Shown here piece after piece: positions 12,743-21,010 of a stretch of 64,000 bases of DNA (its first letter is position 1; every line of letters starts with the position of its first letter). The stretch covers positions 15,167,397 through 15,231,396 of the forward strand of contig NC_134652.1 in the NCBI RefSeq assembly GCF_030463565.1, in the 5' to 3' direction. The notes beneath the pieces were generated by a model that did not search any database, was not told where the DNA came from, and saw only the letters and a program-made list of their open reading frames with translations. Source of the DNA: Pelecanus crispus (Eukaryota > Chordata > Aves > Pelecaniformes > Pelecanidae). The position numbers and the translations under genes are program-made.

Positions 12743-13013
12743 GACAGGACAAGGAATAATGGATTTAAACTAAGGAAGCCTAGATTTAGACTAGACATAG
12801 GGAAGAAATGTTTTACAATGAGGGTGGTGAGGCACTGGCACAGGTTGCCCAGAGAGGCGGTGGACGCCCCATCCCTGGCAACATTCCAGGGCAGGTTGGA
12901 GGGGGCTCTGAGCAGCCTGATCTGGTTAAAGCTGCCCCTGCTCGCTGCAGGGGGGTGGGGCTGGGTGGCCTCTAAGGGACCCTTCCAGCCCAAAGCACGC
13001 CACGACTCCGTGG
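12743..13013 (+). mobile_element. CR1 LINE, 5'-truncated 3' end
   Basis: The sequence follows the 3' region of avian CR1 elements. It opens with a phrase like GGACAAGGAATAATGG and TTTAAACTAAGG, passes through GAGGGTGGTGAGGCACTGG, CACAGGTTGCCCAGAGAGG and GCCCCATCCCTGGCAACATT, and ends near ACCCTTCCAGCCCAAAG with a degraded octamer tail. The element is truncated at its 5' side, as most CR1 copies are, and has no coding capacity. It lies in INA intron 1 on the strand opposite to INA transcription. Its tail ends 49 bases from the INA exon 1 splice donor. The terminal octamers (normally ATTCTATG-like) have become GC-rich. Confidence 0.92.
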
Positions 13014-13062
13014 CCCTGCGCGGGGAGGGGTCGGGGAGGGCTCCCGGCGCCGCCCGGCTCAC

Positions 13063-13992
13063 CTGCAGGCCGGCGGCCTCGGCGCTGTGCCGCTCCTCCA
13101 GCTGCTGCAGCTGCCTCTCCAGGGACTGGTGGGCGCCGCGCAGGCTCTCCATCTCCGCCAGCCGGGCCTGCAGCTGCCGCCGGCACTCGCCGGCCTCCCG
13201 GCGGCTGGCGCGCACGGCCTCCTGGCTGCGGGCCGCCCGCTCGTGGAGGCGGGCGCAGCGGGCGCGGTACCAGTCCTCGGCCGCCTGCAGGTTGCGGGCC
13301 GCCAGCGCCTCGTACTGGGCGCGCAGCTCCCGCAGCGCCGCCGCCAGGTCGGGCCGCCCCGCCGGGGCCGGCGCCGGGGCCGGGGGCGCGGCGGCGCGGA
13401 GCGCGGCTCCCAGCCGGGCCAGCTGCTGGGCGTGGGCGCTGCGCAGCGCCGCCAGCTCCTCCCGCAGCGCCGCCGCCCGCCGCTCCAGGTCGGCGCGGGC
13501 GCGGGCGGCCCCCTCGGCCGCCTGCTGCCGGGCGCGCAGCGCCTGCTCCGCCTCGGCGCGGCCCCGCGCCTCCTCCTCGCAGCGCGCCCGCAGCCGCTGC
13601 GTCTCCTCGGCCAGGCGCGCCCGCTCCAGCGCCGCCTGCGCCCGCTCCCCGTGCGCCTCCTCCAGGCGGGCGCGCAGGGCGCGCAGCTCCCCGCCCAGCA
13701 GCCGGCCCAGCCGCCGCGGCTCGGCCGAGCGCTGCCGCAGCGCCGCCAGCTCCGCCGCCAGCGCCCGGTTCCGCTCCTCCAGCGCCCGCACCCGCTCGAT
13801 GTAGCCGGCGAAGCGCTCGTTGAGGCCCTGCAGCTGCTCCTTCTCGCTGGCCCGCGCCCGCCGCGGCTCGGCGCTGCGCTCCCGCTCCCGCTCCCGCTCC
13901 CGCCCCGGCCGCGCCCGCCGGCCCGCCGGCGCCTCCGCGAAGAGGTGGCGGCAGGAGGCGGCCCGCGCCGCCGGCTCCGCGCTGGAGCTCAT
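13063..13992 (-). CDS. INA: Alpha-internexin, coding exon 1 (head, coil 1, most of coil 2)
   Basis: Class IV neuronal intermediate filament protein that co-assembles with neurofilament proteins in axons. The 930-base exon encodes residues 1-310. The chosen start (ATG, complement of 13,992-13,990) gives [10 protein letters not shown]. An upstream in-frame ATG would add a 78-residue Pro/Ala/Arg-rich extension made from the promoter. Head: about 49 residues with an (RE)n run at 31-39, roughly half the mammalian length. Coil 1A begins at [19 protein letters not shown] (50-68), the INA form of the LNDRFA initiation motif. Coil 1B follows to about 200. Linker L12 is a Pro/Ala run (201-213). Coil 2 begins near [20 protein letters not shown] (214-233) and includes [12 protein letters not shown] and [15 protein letters not shown]. 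The donor CAG|GTGAGC falls after Q310. Arginine (63) almost wholly replaces lysine (one, K51). INA rather than NEFL or NEFM is indicated by EKEQLQGLN and by the NT5C2 neighbour. Confidence 0.95.
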
Positions 13993-14240
13993 GGCGGCGG
14001 AGCAGGACCGGCGGCGGCGGCGGCGGAGCTTATGTACGGCGGGGCGGGGCGCGGTGCGGAGCGGCGCGGGGCGGGGCGCGGGGCGGGGGGGCGCGGAGCG
14101 GCGCGGAGCGGAGCGCGGAGCGGTGCGGGGCGTCCCCGGGGCCGCCGCGGCAGGAGGCGGCGGGAGCTGTCCGTGCGCCGCGGTGCTGAAGGGCTGTGGC
14201 GGCGGGCGGGGCACGGGGCGGGACAAGGGGACGTGGGTGT
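13993..14240 (-). promoter_or_regulatory. INA: INA proximal promoter and 5' untranslated region
   Basis: Sequence upstream of the INA start is extremely GC-rich, with repeated GC boxes (GGGGCGGGGC type) between 14,041 and 14,110. A CATAAG sequence on the INA strand (14,034-14,029) lies about 40 bases before the ATG. It could be a weak TATA-like box, but that would leave a very short 5' UTR, so it may simply be transcribed leader. The start site cannot be fixed from sequence. Confidence 0.55.
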
Positions 14241-14243
14241 GTA

Positions 14244-14560
14244 GGGACGGACGGACACACGCACGCGGAGCACACGAACGTACACGGGCAGGTGGACAAG
14301 GTCACGCACAGACAGACGGGCGGACGCACCGGCACGCGAAGAGGGACGGGCACATTCACGGTAAGGCGCACACGTACACGTGCGCAGAGCCAGACAAAGG
14401 GACAGGCAGACGTGCAGAGAAGACACATGCAGATGCACACGCAGATGCACACGCAGATGCACAGGCAAGGAGAGGCAGAAACACAGAAGGAAGCAGGCAG
14501 AAATGGGCAGGTGGAGAGACAGCGTCAGGCAGACACACAGACAGAGAGGCAGACAGACAC
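14244..14560. repeat. Degenerate ACAC/GACGGAC-type tandem repeat
   Basis: About 300 bases of imperfect short units rich in ACAC, AGACAG and GGACGG, just upstream of the INA promoter. The most regular part, 14,426-14,466, has three to four copies of a 12-base unit like CAGATGCACACG. No ordered spacer structure is present, so this is not a CRISPR array. Confidence 0.75.
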
Positions 14561-16950
14561 ACACCCCCCGCTCCTGCTGGGTATCCCCAGCCGTCCCCAC
14601 CAGTGCTCAAGGGAACCCGTGCTGTGTGCCTGTGCCGGGGGTGAGGGTGTCCCGCGGGATTGGCCCCAGCCCCTCTCCTCCGGCGGGGACTGGGGTGCCT
14701 ACGGCAGCGTGGGGTCTCCACAGAACGGGGCAGCGGGTGGTTGGAGTGCAGGGAGGGTGCAGAGGTGGGGACATGCTTGGAGGAGGGGGTGCCCAGGACA
14801 GAGCCTCATCGTCAGTGCAGCCATGCCGCAGGGGACACACGGGGGAGGATTTTGCCTCCAGGTTGTTTGCCAGGAACTGAACGAGCCACTTCGGTTTCTC
14901 TCCTGTCCATGCCAGTGGGCTGGGCCTTCCCACTGGCAGGGGTTTGCTGGGAGTAGCCAGGGCTGCAGAGGTGACGGGGAGGAGACACACACACCCCAAC
15001 GCCAGGCCAAGAACCGTGCCCAGGAACACGGCATCCCACAACAGGACCTGCCAAGAGGCCAGCAGGAAGTGACTGGTCTCTGGGAACAGCAGCACAAAAT
15101 GGGGCTGTGAGATGGAAAAACAGCTTAAAATAACTACGATCCAGGTGTGAGGAACGTGGTGAAATGTGCAACCAGATCCTGCCTCCTGCTGTATATCTCT
15201 GTGCCGCTGAGCTCCGCACTGATGCCCAGTTCCTCTATTCCACTTGTCCCCATTTCTCCTCACAGGCGACCAGGGGACAGCATGAGCGAGGTCCAGCAGA
15301 TGAGTGGGGAGGACGAGCAAGCCAGGGCTGGCACTGGAGAGAGCCGTGACTTCCGAAAGAGCTGTCGCTCTTTCAAAGTGACCAGCCGAACGGGGAGAAA
15401 TGGTGCTGGGATTCACACCTCCTTGGGATCAGAAGTTAACCGTAACAGTGGCTCCGAAGGAGGCCCTGCAAGCACGGCAGCAACCCTGGCTGGAGCGCAC
15501 AGGAGCCTGCGTCCCTGCAGGCATGTTTAGAAGGGCACTGCCTGGGGCAGAAACCCCACAGGGAAAACATCCCTCTCACCTGGGAGTGAGGTGAGCCCAG
15601 CCCAAGGTGCAGGAGCACTGCCCTGCGGGGGCAGGATCAACACACATGTGTGTATACCCCACCTTAGTCCTGTCCGTCTGTCCTGTAGGGCACAGGAGGC
15701 ATGAGGAGCGTTGGTCAGTGGCGACAAAGGAAAGAGGTAGGGGCTATGCCCACACTTGGCCAAGAGACCTGGCTTGTGCCTTGTTTTTCCAGGACTCAAA
15801 TCTACTCACAGGTAGTTTTCCTGGAAGGACTCAGTTTTCCTGAAGCCCATTTCAGGTCAGCGACTGCGAGGCTACAACGCTTGGATCACGCGAGTAGCTT
15901 ACATTTTGGTGGCAGAGCAGGCCCGGCAGACAGCCCCAGCCCGTGCTGGGGTCTGCCAGCCACCCTGGCCCTGGATCGCAACGCCTGGCCCGGGCTGCCT
16001 GGCTCACACTGCTGATGGTCTGGGGTTTTTTTCAGGTCTTTCACATACTCCTCACACACAAGTCCGTTTTACCACTTCCCTGACATCCATTACTTTGCAT
16101 TACAATATCCTAAGTCAGGTTTCTGCTGCTGGCCATAACTGATCAAGTACCTGGGAAGTTACCAGCTCTGCTTAGTTCTGTGTGTGGCATCGTTTTGACA
16201 ACTTTTCTCTGATGCTTATTACTGATGGTGAAGGCTGCTGTGGTTCTCTTTTGTCTTGGAAAAGTGGAGTGCAGCCTATCCTGGTCTCCCCACTTGTGCT
16301 GTTTTAGCACTGCCACACGTGTGTAGTCTAATGGCGGAGTTAGGAGTGTCACAGTCTCCTCCAGCAGCAGAAGAAATGCAAGGCTCTCTGCAGGGACAGC
16401 TGATGTCCATGGGTAAAGACCCTGGGATTGAATCCCTTTGCCTCCCAATGGGTTGAGGTGTTCTGGAGTCTTTCCACACAGAGGAGACTGCATGAAACAG
16501 GTGGGGCCTGAGCCAGTTGCTGGTGTGACTGCTGGGACCTTGTAGCTGGATGAGCACAAGGACTTGGAGTCAATAAATGATAGTAAACGCTGCCGTCCCG
16601 CAGAACAAGGATGTGGCTCCATCTTGCTGGAGAGCTGCTTCTTTCAGAGGAGCAAAGAGTGGTCGAAACCTTGGGATCCAGGTCAGCATGAGCTTCCAGT
16701 TCTGGGGGTGCTCCCGTGTTCCAGGCAGCTGCAGCAGGACCCCCATCCCAGGCAGTTGGCACCCAAATGCAATTCCCTTGTGAGCCCCTTGAGCCCCTGA
16801 CCCAGCTCTCAGGGGCTGACTTGGCCAACAAACCTGTACAGCCCTCCCAGTGAGAGGGAGAGCTGCAGTGTGGCCACGTCCTGGAGAAGGAGCCATGTCC
16901 CGGCAGACTGGAAGGAAGTTCTTGAGAGACCCAGGCCCAGATTCCCCAAA

Positions 16951-17085
16951 TTCAATTCAATTCAATTCAATTCTATTCTATTCTATTCTATTCTATTCTA
17001 TTCTATTCTATTCTATTCTATTCTATTCTATTCTATTCTATTCTATTCTATTCTAATTCCATTCCATTCCATTCCATTCCATTCT
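16951..17085. repeat. Composite pentanucleotide microsatellite
   Basis: Three pure blocks lie in a row: TTCAA four times (16,951-16,970), TTCTA seventeen times (16,971-17,055), then about five or six ATTCC units to about 17,085. Each block is a one-base variant of the same unit. The length is likely to vary between individuals. Confidence 0.95.
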
Positions 17086-18375
17086 AAGGCCGGAGGCTGG
17101 AAATAAGCAGAACACCAGCATGTCAGACCTGAAATGAGACGGCAAGCTGCAAGTGGGCACAAACTGAAACCAGGGCAATGCCTGGACTGCATTCAGCCTC
17201 AGGAAACCTTGATGCCCGAGTAACACATGGATCTCTGTTGGGACACACACACAGGTGGCCACAGGGGGATCTTTATCAGGCCAGAAAACAGGCAGAAAAC
17301 CAAAGCAAGCAGTCCCATAGCTAAGAATTGCACTACTGAAACCCAATGGGTTGCTCAGGACCTTTCCATACCTCCCAGTTGCTTCAAAAATCAATGCCTG
17401 TGAGACAGCAGGAGGAGTCCTTAAAACTCTGTGATCCTCTCTGCACAGCAGCCGCCTGCTGATGGGGCTCGTTAAACAATTTATCTCCTGAGCTGCAGTC
17501 TGCCTGGGTGTGTGATTCAGAGGAAAAAGCCATCCTCGGAGCTGTGCACACGCAGCAATGGGACGCACACCTTCCGGCCAGTTGCCAGCACAGTCCATTA
17601 AACTAATGCTCCGGGTAGGTGTTTCACCACCTGGCTTCACCGTGGCAGCCGTGTAAGAGGGAAATGCTTCCTGGTGGTGGGAAAAAGGCAGATCCAAGTG
17701 TCTCCCATGAGGCTGCTGCCAGATCTCCAGCGGCACAGGCAGGCTGGTCCCCTGCAGGAGGGAGAGCTCTGTGGATAAAGGCAGCACAATCAAGGAGAAA
17801 ACATATATAAGTGACAAACACATATATAAGAAAGAAGGACGTATTTGCTGAGTTACACACACACAAAAACGCTAATAAAAATAGGAAAATGGCTGTAGTG
17901 GGTCCACGTAACTCAGGAGTTTGTTTCTGACAGTGGCAGATTTATGCTTCCCTGGTATCTCTGGTTCTGGCTGGCTGCAGCTCTGGGGCTCCCCAGGCAG
18001 CAGTCACATCCCTGTGTTTGCTGGTCCTTATCTAATCAGTGCAAGTTCACGTCCTGGATGCCACCGTGCTCTGTAATCCAGTTTGATAACGTGCCATATG
18101 AAAAAACATCATCTTCGTTTGTGCTTCAAAGTTGCTGACAGCTAATTTCATTCCATGCCCCTGGCTTGTGGGACACAGTGGAAGAGCTGGGACACAGTTC
18201 TTTCCCCCCCTGCCCTGTGTGGGATTTTGCAGACCTCTGCCTCATCCCCCTCAGCCTCTATCCTAGGCTGAAGGATTTTTGTCTATTTAATTTTCCTTCA
18301 TAGAAAAGCCATTTCACACTTTTAGTCATCCTTGTTGGCTTCAGTGCATCTTCTGGGGTTATGTGGTGGAAAGAT

Positions 18376-18466
18376 ACGCAGACACACAGATAGCCAGGCA
18401 GCCAGGCAGACACACAGACAGCCAGACAGACAGGCAGACACACAGCCAGGCAGGCAGACACACACT
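18376..18466. repeat. CAGACA/CCAGGCAG-type microsatellite
   Basis: An imperfect tandem array of CAGACACA, CAGACAGC and CAGGCAGC units. It reads as Cys/Leu/Val-rich nonsense on the minus strand. Simple sequence. Confidence 0.85.
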
Positions 18467-19560
18467 CCAGGATGGGCTCCACCATGAGGATGCATGGCAA
18501 TGAGCTTCCTAATACAGGTGGACGCATCTCCAAGTGAAACCCCTCGCTTGGGTGCCTGGCGCAGGTGCCAAGAGACGTCCCACGGGGTTGGGAGGTGCAG
18601 GCTGAGCTTCCCAGGTGGGTAACGCCGCCCCGCTGTGGGCTCGGTGCCGAAAACAGGCTTTGCTTTAGCCAGAATTAACGGCACATGTTAAAGGCTGGTG
18701 CCCTCGGGTGCTTCCCCTTGGCGAGGCGATGGAGCAAGGCTCGCGGAGTCCGGAGAGCCGCAATGGGCCAAGTGTGCCCAAGTCGGTGAAACCCTGCGCG
18801 GCGGTGTGTCCCCGCGCTGCGGAGCGTGGTGGCAGCGCCTCATCGCCCGGGCAGAGCAGAGGGCCATAGGGAAAGCCAAGGGAAGCGGCCTTGGGGAGAT
18901 GAAGGAAGCACCGTGGCCACAGGGCTGGAAAAGCCAGCACCAGAGGACGGGAGGAATTCCTGGCCTCCAGCCACCACCCGAGGGGTGGGAAGGGAGACTG
19001 GACCAGGGTGCCGGCGGTTCGGCAGAGCCGCGTGGGCCTGGGGTGAGCTGGGCAGGCGGACGGCTGCCATCACCCCTGTCGCGGGCGGGGACCACCCCGA
19101 GGTGGCCAGCACCCCGCTGGGGCTGCGGCCTTTTCCAGGCCTCCGGGCTCCAGAAAAACAGGCAGAAAAAGGGAGGCTCGTTTTGCCGGGGAGGTTTTTT
19201 TTGCCCGGCACTTTTTGGGGCATTGCTGGCCCAGCGTGGTACAGCTGGGAATGGACCGATGAGGGTTTTTTTGCTCTGCACAACCACCCCCCGCGCATTT
19301 CCAGCTCGGACCGCCGTGCCCGCAGGTGTGAAGGGCGCAGGCCCGTGCTCAGCGGTGGCAGGGGACCCTTGCTCGGGCCGGGCGGGCAGGACCCCCTCCT
19401 CCTGCCGCCATGGCCGAGCCCCGAGCCCCGGCCACCGCCCCCCGTCCCCCCCGCAGCTGCTCCCCGGGACCTCCTCGCCACCCTTCCCATGGCGGACGGG
19501 GCGGACCCCGGCCCCCCCTCGCCCCAGCCCGCGCTACAAACGCGCTCCCCCCAAAAAATC

Positions 19561-19579
19561 AATAACGAATTGCGTTATT
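19561..19579. promoter_or_regulatory. Perfect 7-base inverted repeat in an A/T patch of the CpG island
   Basis: AATAACG and CGTTATT flank a five-base centre (AATTG), inside a roughly 50-base A/T-rich patch surrounded by CpG island. The right half, ATTGCGTTAT, resembles a C/EBP or PAR-bZIP site by eye. Function is inferred only from symmetry and position. Confidence 0.3.
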
Positions 19580-19879
19580 TTAACCAAAGCTGTGGCTCCT
19601 TCAGCCAGCGTGGCGCGCAGCGGCACCGAGGCCGGCTGACAGAACCGTGGGGGCTCAGGCAGGCCGGGAGCGCAGGGCCCGGGGGGTGCAGGGCCGGAGG
19701 AGGTGCAGGGCCGGGGGCGCAGCCCCAGAGGTTTTGGCCGGAGCGATGCCAGGCCCTGGGGGGGCCGTCGGGGAGGGGGGTCTGTGCGGCTGTTCGGCGG
19801 GTTGGCACATTGCCGCCGCTCCCTGCCGCCGCCGCTCTGCGGCTGAGCGCCGGGCTGGCACACTCTCCCCGGTCCCTGC

Positions 19880-19974
19880 CGCCGGGAGGGGCGGGGCGCG
19901 GGGCGCGCCTGCGCAGTGCGGCCGCCGGGCGCTGCGGCAGTCGCGCGGGGCAGTTCTTCCGAGCGCGGCAGGAG
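19880..19974 (+). promoter_or_regulatory. NT5C2: Candidate NT5C2 core promoter and non-coding exon 1
   Basis: A GC box (about 19,888-19,897) is followed by a near-consensus NRF1 site (19,904-19,916, core GCGCCTGCGCA, one mismatch). About 60 bases later comes a good splice donor, CAGGAG|GTGAGA, with GT at 19,975-19,976. A non-coding first exon is expected because coding exon 2 begins with an acceptor 20 bases before its ATG. Other donors in the island are possible, so the exon 1 boundary is a proposal. Confidence 0.45.
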
Positions 19975-20990
19975 GTGAGAGCGGCCCGGGCGCGCGGGGG
20001 CAGTGCGCGCGTGCGGGTGCGCGTGCGCGCGCCGGGCGCGTGGCGGGGAGCGTTGGGGGGCGGGCGGTGGCGGGGGGGAGGGGGCGCCCCCTCCCCGCTG
20101 CCCTCAGGCGCGCGCCCCGGGGTGGGGGGCTCGGGGGTCGGGTCCGTCCCCGGGCGGGAGGGGAGCCCGGTGCCGGGAGGGGAGCGCGGGTGCCCGCCGG
20201 CGGCACTTCCCCTTCTGCCGGCGAGGGGATCCGCTCGGAGGCAGCGCCCGCCGGCTCCGCCGCTTCCCCGGGGCCCGGCTGGCCCTCTCCCCTGCCCGGC
20301 CGCTGCGCCCCGGCTGCCGCCACGGCCCGGCCCGGCCCGGCCCAGGCAGGGCGGCCCCCCGGTTACCTCAGCCCACCCCGGGCGGGCCCCCCTCCTCCGC
20401 CCCCGGCGGGGTGAACCCCCGAGCCCGTCCCCTCCCCGCCGCGCCCGCCGGCAGGGCCCCGGGCTGCCCGCTCCCCGCCGCCCGCGCCCTGTGGCCGGCG
20501 GGCCGCCCCGGAGCCGCCGCCCGCCGCGGGGCAGGGGGGTGCTGGCCCGGCGCGGGGAGCGCTCTGCCCGCTCCGCCGCCCGAGGCGCGGCGGGAGCAGC
20601 GGGAGCCCTCGGGCAGGCGCCGCCGGGCTTTGGGGCCGGCGCCCGGTGTGTGTTGGTTTCCGCCTTCCGTCCCACGTGGACCGGAGGGGCCCCGGCGGCA
20701 CCGCCGGCTCGCAGCTTCCCCGCGGGGTGGCCGCCCGCCCGGCTGGGGCGGCGGGTGGAGGCGATCCGGTGCGCGGCGGAAAGCCGGATCCCGGCGCGGG
20801 GCAGGACGCTTCCCGGACAGCCTCGCAGCGGGGCGAGGGTTCATTGTCGCTGCTCCGTGCCGTTTGAGTTGCTCTTGGCAATCCCGCTGTATCAGGCTCG
20901 AGCTGATAACCTAAAGACAGGAGCGAGGCACCAAATGAATAAATAAAAAAACCCCGACGCAAAACTGCTTTGCTCGCATTTTGCTTATTC

Positions 20991-21010
20991 TTTTTTTTTT
21001 TTTTTTTTTT
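20991..21010. repeat. T20 tract
   Basis: Twenty T preceded by a pyrimidine-rich stretch and followed by CAG. It looks like a strong splice acceptor, but no matching exon with a good donor was found just downstream. Confidence 0.85.

Larger units (their letters stand above)
9166..13062 (-). other. INA: INA intron 1
   Basis: A 3,897-base intron with donor GTGAGC just below 13,063 and acceptor CTTTGCAG before 9,165. It contains an 86-base pyrimidine tract on the plus strand (9,969-10,054), purine on the INA transcript. It also contains a CR1 retrotransposon end at about 12,743-13,013. From about 12,150 upward it is part of the INA CpG island. No further coding exon was recognised. Confidence 0.85.
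12150..14380. other. INA: CpG island over INA exon 1 and promoter
   Basis: Very high G+C and dense CpG across the first coding exon, the proximal promoter and the start of intron 1. It is interrupted only by the less GC-rich CR1 element at about 12,743-12,990. Bounds are estimated by eye. Stop codons are rare on all frames here, which explains several long spurious frames on both strands (for example 12,209-13,804 and 13,087-14,244 on the plus strand). Confidence 0.8.
14561..18689. other. INA-NT5C2 intergenic region
   Basis: No exon is recognised on either strand. It contains two clear microsatellites (16,951-17,085 and 18,376-18,466). A short near-duplicate A/T phrase (ACATATATAAG) occurs twice at about 17,803-17,830. 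G+C falls from the INA island and rises again towards the NT5C2 island. Enhancers may be present but cannot be shown. Confidence 0.5.
18690..20860. other. NT5C2: CpG island at the NT5C2 5' end
   Basis: Dense CpG and high G+C over about 2.1 kb, densest between 19,600 and 20,850, split by a short A/T-rich island at about 19,551-19,600. It lies at the expected position for the NT5C2 promoter, upstream of the coding exons on the plus strand. Long open frames on both strands here (up to about 700 codons) reflect stop-codon scarcity and show no recognisable protein. Confidence 0.75.

Noticed and set aside
13993-14226. In-frame N-terminal extension of INA of 78 residues from an upstream ATG
   Set aside because: It is Pro/Ala/Arg low complexity translated from GC boxes of the promoter and has no counterpart in the family.
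12209-14244. Long plus-strand frames of 531 and 385 codons antisense to INA exon 1
   Set aside because: Stops are rare in GC-rich DNA; the products are Arg/Ala/Leu-rich shadows of the INA coding strand, and one also runs through the CR1 element.
14426-14466. Regular 12-base units that might suggest a CRISPR-like or satellite array
   Set aside because: Units are directly adjacent, few and imperfect, in a vertebrate genome; ordinary minisatellite.
16850-17106. Repeated ILFYS-type protein frame
   Set aside because: Translation of the pentanucleotide microsatellite.
19410-19568. Small frame starting at a good Kozak context (GCCGCCATGG)
   Set aside because: About 52 Pro/Arg-rich codons with no homology seen; at most an upstream frame of an alternative leader.
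18698-20946. Long frames of up to 706 codons on both strands of the second CpG island
   Set aside because: Low-complexity Pro/Gly/Arg/Ala products overlap in several frames and show no domain; this is a composition effect over a promoter.
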